Shown here: piece by piece, positions 37,501-43,991 of the stretch | How the letters are laid out: every line of letters starts with the position of its first letter | Position numbering within the stretch: position 1 is the stretch's first letter | Assembly: GCA_016208105.1 (NCBI GenBank) | Contig: JACQYS010000013.1 | Span: 1 to 64,000, forward strand | From: Desulfovibrio sp. | GTDB taxonomy: Bacteria; Desulfobacterota; Desulfovibrionia; Desulfovibrionales; Desulfovibrionaceae | Length of the DNA: 64,000 bases | Reading direction: 5' to 3' | Position numbers and translations under genes: made by a program | Notes under the pieces: generated by a model | The model's database searches: none | Seen by the model: only the letters and a program-made list of their open reading frames with translations | Told to the model about the DNA's origin: nothing

Positions 37501-37858
37501 ATCCATCAGCTCTGGGCTCATTGCCCCGGTCGCCCCTGAAATATGGGACTTCGACGTTTCGGGGTTGAAACCGCTTCACTCGTGGCTGAAATACAGGATG
37601 AAAGGTGGTGCAGGGCGTACTTCCTCTCCTCTTGACGATATTAGACCGCAGGCCTGGACGCCAGAGTTTACCCGAGAGCTCTTGGAATTGATCTGGGTGT
37701 TGGAGGAGACTACCGGTATGTATTCGGTGATGGATGACCTTCTTGCGGAAATCTTGGCAGGGGAGACATTCATTGCCTCCGAACTTCCCGCCGTTCCTGA
37801 CGCTTCTCGACAACCGCCTGTAACCCGACCTGTCCAGCAACAGGGAGTCTTGGCATAA
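34574..37858 (+). CDS. Single-chain Type IIG/ISP-like restriction-modification enzyme
   Basis: A 1094-residue protein (1089 from the second ATG at 34589). Residues ~40-120 look like a PD-(D/E)xK nuclease: G-K-P-D-Y with Asp74, then A-E-L-K-A-P with Glu88 and Lys90. The middle is an adenine N6-methyltransferase: D-P-A-V-G-T-G-T at 369 (SAM-binding motif I) and N-P-P-Y-D at 489 (catalytic motif IV). The last ~500 residues should recognise DNA, resembling the C-terminal part of type ISP enzymes. LlaBIII-like ISP enzymes are nearer 1600 residues because they also carry a helicase, which is missing here. It would protect the element and host from foreign DNA. The ribosome binding site is weak at both starts. 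Confidence 0.88.
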   Translation: MLGKTMPTENDIVLAALKDFSGEVKTRLTATIVGEPEDQLRGPFEHFLGDSQIVFRLQVTPVGEVLLPRLGKPDYALHVDGVLAGYAELKAPGKGANPDRYRGHDKRQWERFKDLPNILYSDGNEWALYRNGERIGNLIRFSGDIVTDGREAVAQQDAQQLTDLLRNFLMWEPQMPSSPRELASILAPLCRMLRDDVIEALHEPESSLQDVAQEWRVLLFPDADDRRFADAYAQTVTFSLLLAKSYQADTLSLEDSIGKLRGGNGLLAKALQVLSSDIARGEIIAPLSMLQRVIARIPDSALSRGRQDPWLYFYEDFLAEYDPNLRKNAGAYYTPVEVVRCQVRLVDSLLSEKLGKRLGFADPEVVTLDPAVGTGTYLLGVVEHALAKIEAEEGPGAVAPRAESLANNIYGFEYLVGPYAVAELRLSRMIHDYSGHLPQGGVHVYLTDTLESPFAEPPQRFLLYREMAEQHIHALKVKDEVPVIVCIGNPPYDRHDANDRAAGGWVRHGDSGTGAQPPILDAFIRPASEAGLGVHLKNLYNLYAYFWRWALWKIFESRTAQGPGIVSFITASSYLDGPAFAGMRKHIREICDEVWIVDLGGDNRGTTPEENVFDIQTPVAIAIAIRQREPRPDLPALVRYTRIRGSREEKLTSLNSFQQIDSIIWEECPSGWLDSFKPAGTGEYFSWPLLTDLFPWQHTGVQLKRTWPIGPDKETLSRRWSALCLAEDKGQALRETGFRTIHGSYAPLFPNQSPGEPIANVKPSSDVPLLRRYAYRSFDRQWVFADSRLGDRLRPPLWLTYGPRQLFLSCFTNHPLGNGPALTCSAEVPDIHQFRGSYGGKDIIPLFLDKEGSNSNILPGVFDTLGAFLNSDRLTPENLAAYCYAMMAHPGYTARFRRELERRELRVPITKNPELFNKAVKIGRKLIWLHTYGSRLAPEGAMAHIQSGQARVVRPIPSSPSEYPEEFSYDVSSLGLSISSGLIAPVAPEIWDFDVSGLKPLHSWLKYRMKGGAGRTSSPLDDIRPQAWTPEFTRELLELIWVLEETTGMYSVMDDLLAEILAGETFIASELPAVPDASRQPPVTRPVQQQGVLA

Positions 37859-38361
37859 GCTTTGCCGAGAGGTGGTATATTATTAAAATATTATAAAAAA
37901 TATTTTTGGAGTGGAAAAAGCCCAAGGAATATTTCCTAAAATCCTAAAAAGTCTTCGGGATGCCTGCCAGTTTTAGGAGTGGCACACACCCATGAAATAA
38001 CCATGTAATAATACATGATAAGAACTTTTTTGGAGTCAAAAAGCACAGAAGGGGTGATATTACAACCCACTATCCTACCAACGGTCTTTGTTTTAAATCA
38101 CTATATTTATTTAATAATTTGTCAGTTTATAGAGAAATTGTCTTAGTGAGGTTCCCCATATCGGCCCCCCTGGATCCTAAAAGACATACGTCGGGGGCGA
38201 TCTGGAAGCATGTGCGCCCTTAAAGAGCTCGTTGGGGAATCAAATGAAGTTGGTCAATAGAGATAATTGGGCTTCCAGTTGCGGGCTCTGGTTTGAGGGG
38301 GGGGATGCCGTGAGGTATCCCCCTGAGCAGTTTTTGTTCGTAAAATCAGGCCGTTGAATAT
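37859..38361. other. Non-coding region with candidate origin
   Basis: About 500 bases, AT-rich in its first half. It contains the iteron-like cluster and palindrome listed separately. The rest, 38,050-38,361, holds nothing I can name. Confidence 0.45.
37903..38036. repeat. Iteron-like cluster and palindrome (possible origin)
   Basis: The 8-mer TTTT(T/A)GGA occurs five times in 134 bases: forward at 37,903, 37,971 and 38,027, each followed by GT, and reversed as a tandem TCCTAAAA pair at 37,934 and 37,942. Among them is the perfect inverted repeat CATGTAATAATACATG (38,002-38,017). Repeats of this kind near an AT-rich tract are typical of Rep-dependent origins. Confidence 0.5.
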
Positions 38362-39354
38362 TCATACAAAATGCCGACCATGAAGAGCTGCGTAAAGTCG
38401 CGCCTGGAATGGATGAGTTTCTGAATATGCATTTTTTCCAAGAAGATTGTTCATAAACTTCAGTACATGACGAATACCTAGTTTAAAATCTTTTGATATC
38501 TGATATCTGAAGTAGAATGTTGATAAAAATATTTTATAAACATCTTCATCAAACAGATCCATAAACACTTTTTTGTATCTTCTTATGATTAATGACATCT
38601 TCAACTGCTTAAATTGCAATATTTTAAAAATATTTTTTGCGTCTATCGTGTTTAACAAATTCAAGGTGCCTGGACACGTTTTTTTGACCATCTCTCTCTT
38701 GAAGACCAACTCCAGACGAACAGCTACATGGCCGTTGATCTCCTTGAGATAGACCCGTCCTCCCTTGCTGCTCCCCTTACGAATATTGTTGAGGTAGTGA
38801 GTGGGGAAGGAAAGCTTGAGGTCGGCTCCCGCCTTTGGCAGAAAAGCCGAGCAGGTGATAAGGGTGAATAACTCTCCAGAATCTCTGCAGAATAAATCCA
38901 CGGTGAATTCAATCTGATTGATTAGGTACCTACCTGCCAACACTTGGTCTAAATGACATAGGACGCTATGGTCTGGATGGAAAATACATATTAAGCAACC
39001 AAAATATCCTAGTTTAGAGAAAATAAATTCAAATCTAATTGTGTATGTTCTATTGTTCAGACGAAATGAAAATATACCTTTTCTATTTGCAATCATATTT
39101 GATGGACATCTTAAAGAACGTAATGATTTTGAAACATTCGTGGAATTCGCCAATGAGGGGGAGATAAATACTCGAACGAAATCTAATGATAAATCACATG
39201 AAAAATGGGCGCTGGTCGAAAATTTACAATTGACCACATAATTATCGTAATCCCGAAGGGAGCGGATTGGCCGAAGATTCTGGTAGACGAGATCGACAGC
39301 CGTTGGAGGCGGTGTCTGCGGGTTGTTTACCGGGGGCGGAGGAAGGAGAGCCAT
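38362..39354 (-). CDS. Possible replication initiator
   Basis: A 330-residue, AT-rich, basic protein. The segments N-Q-I-E-F-T-V-D-L-F (~145) and V-A-V-R-L-E-L-V-F-K-R (~210) resemble the two characteristic strands of rolling-circle-type Rep proteins (an R-x-D-x-x-x-D strand and an R-x-E strand), and the C-terminus is helical and basic. I could not find a clear catalytic Tyr/HUH motif, so the assignment is tentative. It lies next to the iteron-like cluster. The ATG has only AGAGGA very close by. Confidence 0.45.
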   Translation of the reverse strand: MALLPPPPVNNPQTPPPTAVDLVYQNLRPIRSLRDYDNYVVNCKFSTSAHFSCDLSLDFVRVFISPSLANSTNVSKSLRSLRCPSNMIANRKGIFSFRLNNRTYTIRFEFIFSKLGYFGCLICIFHPDHSVLCHLDQVLAGRYLINQIEFTVDLFCRDSGELFTLITCSAFLPKAGADLKLSFPTHYLNNIRKGSSKGGRVYLKEINGHVAVRLELVFKREMVKKTCPGTLNLLNTIDAKNIFKILQFKQLKMSLIIRRYKKVFMDLFDEDVYKIFLSTFYFRYQISKDFKLGIRHVLKFMNNLLGKNAYSETHPFQARLYAALHGRHFV

Positions 39355-39477
39355 GTCCTCTGGTTATGCTGACGGCGCGGCATGGTCAAGATGAGGGATT
39401 GGCCGGAAATCTGGCTGAAATCTGCCGGAATAGAGAGAAAAACGACCAGATAAACGTCTAAAACTCCTAACAAAAAT

Positions 39478-39546
39478 CTAGAGACCTCCTTCTCTAGGCA
39501 GGGTAGAAAAAAACCATCTCGAACGGTTTCTTCCCTAAGGAGGTCC
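39478..39546 (+). promoter_or_regulatory. Structured leader that can mask the recombinase ribosome binding site
   Basis: A hairpin with stem CTAGAG/CTCTAG (39,478-39,497) presents the 8-base loop ACCTCCTT, the exact complement of the AAGGAGGT ribosome binding site at 39,537-39,544. A second, longer hairpin (39,500-39,535, AGGG.../...CCCT with an AAACC/GGTTT inner stem) lies between them and would bring loop and site together. Pairing would block translation of the serine recombinase. Confidence 0.55.
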
Positions 39547-39551
39547 TCACC

Positions 39552-40157
39552 ATGTCCAGCATCACCGCCTACCTGCGAGTCTCCACAGACGGCCAGGATC
39601 TGAATAACCAACGTTACGCGATTCTCGACTACGCCGACCGGCAAGGTCTCCGCGTCGACACCTGGATGGAAGTGAAGATGTCTTCTCGTAGAACTCCCAA
39701 GGAACGCCGGATTGACGATCTGGTCAACTCTCTGAACCCTGGCGATGTTCTGATCGTCTCCGAGCTCTCTCGTCTGGGCCGCAGCGTCGGGCAGATCATC
39801 ACCTTGATTGATGAACTGGTGAAGAAGCAGGTCTCCGTGACCGTCATCAAGCAAGGGATCGTAGTGAATGGCAAGCGAGACATCGCCACCACCACCTTGA
39901 TAACTATGTTGGGTCTCTTCGCCGAAATCGAACGCGAGTTGATCTCTGAACGCACCCGTATGGGCCTGGCAAAGGCGCGGGCCGAGGGAAAGCTGATAGG
40001 CCGCCCCAAGGGCTCTCGCAACTCTCAGCTTGATGAACGCCTTCCCGAGATCAAGGAATTCCTGGCCAAGGGCATTAGCCGCGCCAGCATCGCCAAGCTC
40101 TTGGGCGTGAAGTGGTCCAGCCTACAATACTACCTCAAAAGCCGATCCCTGGTTTGA
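39552..40157 (+). CDS. Serine recombinase (resolvase/invertase)
   Basis: A 201-residue small serine recombinase. The N-terminus Y-L-R-V-S-T-D-G-Q has the nucleophile Ser, followed by the S-R-L-G-R-S block and the long E helix (E-R-E-L-I-S-E-R). The C-terminal ~45 residues form an HTH (I-S-R-A-S-I-A-K-L-L-G-V). AAGGAGGT precedes the ATG by seven bases and lies in a structured leader. It probably resolves dimers of the element or inverts a segment. No crossover pair is obvious. Confidence 0.93.
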   Translation: MSSITAYLRVSTDGQDLNNQRYAILDYADRQGLRVDTWMEVKMSSRRTPKERRIDDLVNSLNPGDVLIVSELSRLGRSVGQIITLIDELVKKQVSVTVIKQGIVVNGKRDIATTTLITMLGLFAEIERELISERTRMGLAKARAEGKLIGRPKGSRNSQLDERLPEIKEFLAKGISRASIAKLLGVKWSSLQYYLKSRSLV

Positions 40158-40418
40158 TACAACCGAAAATCTCAGTGGAGGCCTACCCGATCACCTGGGC
40201 AAGGCCCCGGTGTCCTCTGATCCAGACCCGCTGAAAAATAATTTCAAACTATTTTTGCGTGCTGAAACTCGAATTTTCGCCTCTGTATCATCTCGCCTGA
40301 CGTATGCAAATTTAACTTCCCCTTTTATGGCAGGTAGTTGCACTCGCTTCAAACCGGTCTTACAAGCTAGTCACCCGTCTCGCATAGACGGCGAAGACCA
40401 TCAGAAGGAGCAACGACG
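40158..40418. other. Intergenic region
   Basis: About 260 bases between the serine recombinase and the excisionase gene. No gene seen. AT-rich bases around 40,230-40,330 may hold the promoter of the excisionase-integrase pair. Confidence 0.4.
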
Positions 40419-40646
40419 ATGAACGGCGAAGGACCCTACCTAACCATGAAGGAGGCGGCGAAATTCTGTGGCTATGCCGCCGCTACCTTCAGAAGAACTA
40501 TCAAGGAGTACCGAATCGGACGCTACGGCCCAAAACTGAACAAGTTCTCACAACCTGAGCTTGAGGCCTGGATGCAGAATCCCCAGGGCCTCTTGGACGA
40601 GCCCAGGATAACCTCCTCCAGGAAACCAAAACCGCTGGAGGTGTAG
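40419..40646 (+). CDS. AlpA/MerR-like excisionase (DNA-binding)
   Basis: 75 residues with a winged-helix pattern of the excisionase/AlpA group: Y-L-T-M-K-E-A-A-K-F-C-G-Y near the N-terminus and F-S-Q-P-E-L-E-A-W-M at ~45-54, then a Pro/Lys tail. GAAGGAGC precedes the ATG. Its stop lies one base before the integrase ATG, so the two genes are co-expressed and it probably directs excision. Confidence 0.82.
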   Translation: MNGEGPYLTMKEAAKFCGYAAATFRRTIKEYRIGRYGPKLNKFSQPELEAWMQNPQGLLDEPRITSSRKPKPLEV

Positions 40647-40647
40647 A

Positions 40648-41721
40648 ATGAGTGTTCACCAAAGAGCCCGTGACGGCGCCTGGTTTGTTTCCTGGCGTGA
40701 CGAGAACGGCAAGCAGCACAACAAGGTCACTGGCAAGGGCAGGGCTGGCCAGAGAGACGCCAACGACTTGGACAAGGACATCAAGGCCAAAAAACGCGTA
40801 GGCCTTGAATCAACCCCTGCCCGAGCCGGACACCCCTATCTTGACGACATCGCCCAAGCCTTCATCGACGCGAAAAAGGCCGAAGTCAAAAAGGCGAGTT
40901 GGCTGAAGCCATTCGCTTCCATGGTGCAGGCTAACTTTTATGAGACCCACTGCCAGCGCCCGGCCAAGGATCTGACCTACTCCGACATCGTGAACGTCAT
41001 AACGAACAACTACGCTGACAAGAGCCCGACAACTAGATCCCGATACCTATCATACTTGAAGATCATGTTTAGATTTGCAGTCGACCACGGATATCTTGAG
41101 AAGAACCCCCTAGCGCTCTGGAAAAAGCCGAAAGAGAAACCCAGACGCTCAATGCTGACAGTCTCCGACCTGGGCAAGATTATGGACAAAGCACTTCCCC
41201 ATCTACGTTGGGCCATGGAGCTGGCTTTCAACCTGGGAGTCCGCACCGGCGAGTCTGAGCTGCTGGCTCTCACTTGGGCCAACGTGGACTTCGAAAGCGG
41301 CCTCATTCGAGTCTATGCCACCAAAACCAACACCTGGCGCAACGTACATGTCTCTGACGCGTTCCTAGCCCGCCTGAAGCAAATGAAGGCACAGGCCTTG
41401 ACCGACCATCTGGTGGAATACAGGGGCAAGCCCGTGGCCTGTCTTCGCCGATCCTTCAGGACGGCATGCAAACTGGCCGAAATAACCTACGATGTTATCC
41501 TGTACGACATCCGACACCTGTACGCGACGACGCTCCTCTCTCGCGGTGGCGACCTTGTGGCCGTCTCCAAACAGATGGGGCACTCCAGCACCGTAATGAC
41601 GGCTAACGTCTACTATCAGGAAATGGCCGGGGAAAGGAAACGAGCGGTAGAACTTCTGCCCAAGCTGACGCCGGTCTCTGGAGCGCCGGAAGGTCCGAAA
41701 TTCCTAAAAGTGCAGGCCTGA
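40648..41721 (+). CDS. Tyrosine integrase of the tRNA-Ala element
   Basis: A 357-residue tyrosine recombinase: an N-terminal arm-binding part (W-F-V-S-W-R-D-E-N-G-K-Q), a core-binding domain (~70-165), and a catalytic domain with the first Arg in N-L-G-V-R-T-G, then I-R-H-L-Y, G-H-S and the Tyr region in V-Y-Y-Q-E. It ends 70 bases from the tRNA-Ala gene, the usual place for a tRNA-targeting integrase. It is clearly related to the integrase at 18,468-19,643. Confidence 0.95.
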   Translation: MSVHQRARDGAWFVSWRDENGKQHNKVTGKGRAGQRDANDLDKDIKAKKRVGLESTPARAGHPYLDDIAQAFIDAKKAEVKKASWLKPFASMVQANFYETHCQRPAKDLTYSDIVNVITNNYADKSPTTRSRYLSYLKIMFRFAVDHGYLEKNPLALWKKPKEKPRRSMLTVSDLGKIMDKALPHLRWAMELAFNLGVRTGESELLALTWANVDFESGLIRVYATKTNTWRNVHVSDAFLARLKQMKAQALTDHLVEYRGKPVACLRRSFRTACKLAEITYDVILYDIRHLYATTLLSRGGDLVAVSKQMGHSSTVMTANVYYQEMAGERKRAVELLPKLTPVSGAPEGPKFLKVQA

Positions 41722-41754
41722 ATGTTATCCTGGGTGTTATCTACATAAAGAAGA

Positions 41755-41782
41755 GGGGGTTAGACCTTGTGATCTAACCCCC
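41755..41782 (-). terminator. Terminator carried by the element, 3' of tRNA-Ala
   Basis: GGGGGTTAGA and TCTAACCCCC form a perfect 10-bp stem with an 8-base loop. It lies between the integrase stop and the tRNA and can end both transcripts. It replaces the chromosomal terminator now displaced to 34,263. Confidence 0.75.
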
Positions 41783-41791
41783 TGAAATCTT

Positions 41792-41867
<76 letters not shown>

Positions 41868-41881
41868 ATCCGGGAAGAAAG

Positions 41882-41910
41882 CAATTGCCCGAAGCCGGCC
41901 GTCCCGTCAA
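41882..41910 (-). promoter_or_regulatory. Probable tRNA-Ala promoter
   Basis: On the minus strand TTGACG and CAATTG are separated by 17 bases, ending 14 bases upstream of the tRNA 5' end. The -35 box is good, the -10 box weak. Confidence 0.5.
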
Positions 41911-42002
41911 CCAATTTTTTTCCTGTGGCGAAAATACACCTCCACCCCTCTTCCCGAGCCGTGGCCAGGCCTGATACACACACCCAGTCCGGAGGCCTCA
42001 TT

Positions 42003-42998
42003 GTGCTAGCCTTACTGCAAAGACTGTTCATCAAATCTCTCTGGCTCGTGGTGGTGTTCCTTGGGATCACCCTTGTGAGCTTCTGGGTCATGCATTTGGC
42101 CCCGGGAAAGCCTACCGACCTCCAAACCGACCTGAATCCTCTTATCACACCCGAGGCCGTGGCCCGCCTGGAAAAACTCTACGGTCTGGACCAGCCCGTT
42201 CACATCCAATACTGGCTCTGGCTGAAACGCCTCTCCCAGCTCGATTTCGGCAATGCCCTCACCGGCGACCGCCGCCCGGTCTGGGACAAGATCAAGGAAC
42301 GCCTGCCACTCACCTTTGGCATGAACCTGGCTGCCCTCATTTTAACTCTTTCACTTTCTATCCCCATCGGCGTCACTGCGGCCGCCCGGCAGAACGGATT
42401 CTTCGACAGGGCGTCCACAGTTTTCGTGTTCCTGGGCTTTGCCATGCCCGGATTTTGGCTGGCCCTTTTGCTCATGCTCCTTTTCGGCATCGTCTGGCCG
42501 GTGCTGCCCATCTCAGGACTTACATCCCTGGATTATGCCCAGATGCCCTGGTGGCGCCAAGTATGGGACATATGTTCTCATCTGGCCATTCCCATGTTCA
42601 TCTACGTTTTCGGCGGCCTGGCCGGCATGAGCCGCTACATGCGCTCGGCCATGCTGGAGGTGCTCAGGCAGGATTACATCCTCACCGCCAGAGCCAAGGG
42701 CCTTCCCGAGCGCGACGTGATCTACCGCCATGCCCTGCGCAACGCGCTCCTGCCCGTGATCACCCTGCTCGGACTCTCCATTCCCGGGCTCATTGGCGGC
42801 TCGGTAATCATCGAACAGATTTTTTCCCTGCCAGGCCTCGGCCAACTCTTTTATCAGGCGGTGATGTCCCGGGATTACCCGCTCATCATGGCCAACCTTG
42901 TGCTGGGTGCGGCTCTGACCCTGGCTGGAAACATGCTCGCGGACGTGGGCTATTCCCTGGCTGACCCGCGCATCCGCTCCGGAAACCGCCATGGCTAA
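42003..42998 (+). CDS. Dipeptide/oligopeptide ABC permease, DppB type
   Basis: A 331-residue inner-membrane permease of the DppB/OppB family with six hydrophobic segments and the EAA-loop region (R-A-K-G-L-P-E-R, then R-N-A-L-L-P-V). It imports short peptides, nickel complexes or related solutes with a partner permease, ATPases and a binding protein. The GTG start at 42003 follows GGAGG; the frame upstream runs into the tRNA gene. It overlaps the dppC-type gene by eight bases. No ATPase or binding-protein gene is adjacent. Confidence 0.9.
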   Translation: MLALLQRLFIKSLWLVVVFLGITLVSFWVMHLAPGKPTDLQTDLNPLITPEAVARLEKLYGLDQPVHIQYWLWLKRLSQLDFGNALTGDRRPVWDKIKERLPLTFGMNLAALILTLSLSIPIGVTAAARQNGFFDRASTVFVFLGFAMPGFWLALLLMLLFGIVWPVLPISGLTSLDYAQMPWWRQVWDICSHLAIPMFIYVFGGLAGMSRYMRSAMLEVLRQDYILTARAKGLPERDVIYRHALRNALLPVITLLGLSIPGLIGGSVIIEQIFSLPGLGQLFYQAVMSRDYPLIMANLVLGAALTLAGNMLADVGYSLADPRIRSGNRHG

Positions 42999-43824
42999 CA
43001 CGTTTGCGCAAAGGGCCTGCGCCCACCCAATGTTCGTAGCTGGAATCGCCCTGGTGGGACTCATTTCCTTGGCCGCCATACTGGCTCCTCTCATCACTCC
43101 GTACGATCCCACGGCCCTTGACGTGAACCATGTGCTCCAGGCCCCCAGCGCTGCGCACCCCCTGGGCACGGACGCTCTGGGCCGCGATGTTCTCTCACGC
43201 GTGCTTTTCGGCGGACGGGTCTCTTTATGGGTAGGCTTTCTGGCCGTTGGCCTCTCGGTGGCCTTGGGTCTTTTTTTCGGACTCATCGCCGGCTATTTCG
43301 GCGGCTTTGTGGACGAACTCATCATGCGCGGCGTGGATGTGATGCTCTGCTTCCCGTCTTTTTTCCTGATCCTGGCGGTGATCGCCTTTTTGGAGCCTTC
43401 GCTCACGAACATCATGATCATCATCGGCCTGACCTCATGGATGGGCGTGGCCCGGCTGGTGCGCGCCGAGGCGCTCACACTCAAACACCGGGATTTCGTG
43501 CGCGCGGCCAAACTGGCCGGTGCAGGGAGCACGCGGATCTTAAGCCGTCATATTCTGCCCAACGCGGCTGCGCCGGTGCTGGTTTCGGCCACACTCGGGG
43601 TGGCTGGCGCAATTCTCACCGAGTCCTCCCTGTCGTTTCTGGGGCTCGGGGTACAACCCCCCATGCCCTCGTGGGGCAACATGCTCCTGGAGGGAAAAGA
43701 GGTCCTGGAGATCGCGCCGTGGCTCTCCATTTTTCCCGGCATGGCCATTTTGCTCACGGTGCTGGGCTACAACCTGTTGGGTGAGTCCTTGCGGGATCTC
43801 TTGGACCCGAGGTTGAGACAATAA
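42991..43824 (+). CDS. Dipeptide/oligopeptide ABC permease, DppC type
   Basis: A 277-residue inner-membrane permease of the DppC/OppC family. The family marks L-G-T-D-x-L-G-R-D-V-L-S-R and R-A-A-K-L-A-G-A-G, and the C-terminal W-G-N-M-L block, are intact. It begins inside the dppB-type gene (overlap of eight bases), so translation is coupled. The next gene downstream is recN, not the expected ATPases, so this transporter must borrow ATPases and a binding protein from another locus. Confidence 0.92.
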   Translation: MANTFAQRACAHPMFVAGIALVGLISLAAILAPLITPYDPTALDVNHVLQAPSAAHPLGTDALGRDVLSRVLFGGRVSLWVGFLAVGLSVALGLFFGLIAGYFGGFVDELIMRGVDVMLCFPSFFLILAVIAFLEPSLTNIMIIIGLTSWMGVARLVRAEALTLKHRDFVRAAKLAGAGSTRILSRHILPNAAAPVLVSATLGVAGAILTESSLSFLGLGVQPPMPSWGNMLLEGKEVLEIAPWLSIFPGMAILLTVLGYNLLGESLRDLLDPRLRQ

Positions 43825-43825
43825 T

Positions 43826-43973
43826 TATGGTCGGGGCTCTGCCCCGAACCCCGCCGGGGGGAGAGCCTCCCCCCGGACCTCGGCAATGTATTGCGCATGA
43901 ACGCGAAGCTCGTTGAAAGTTTTTGAATGGGGGTCCAGGGGGAAAACTTTTCCCAAAAAGTTTTCCCCCTGGC
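43826..43973. repeat. Intergenic hairpin-rich repeat (REP-like)
   Basis: Two palindromic parts: a G/C-rich block around 43,833-43,881 and a near-perfect 17-bp stem, CCAGGGGGAAAACTTTT paired with its complement across a short loop, at 43,935-43,972. The form is typical of REP-like intergenic elements; whether further copies exist needs the rest of the genome. The recN ribosome binding site begins just after it. Confidence 0.6.
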
Positions 43974-43991
43974 CGCCGGAGGCTTCTCCCT

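Larger units (their letters stand above)
34346..41791. mobile_element. 7.5-kb integrative element in tRNA-Ala
   Basis: Bounded by exact 45-bp direct repeats (34,301 and 41,792), one of which lies in an intact tRNA gene. It carries its own integrase right next to the tRNA, an AlpA-like excisionase, a serine recombinase, a possible Rep protein, iteron-like repeats and a one-protein restriction-modification system. No conjugation or virion genes are seen, so it would need a helper to move between cells. Confidence 0.9.
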
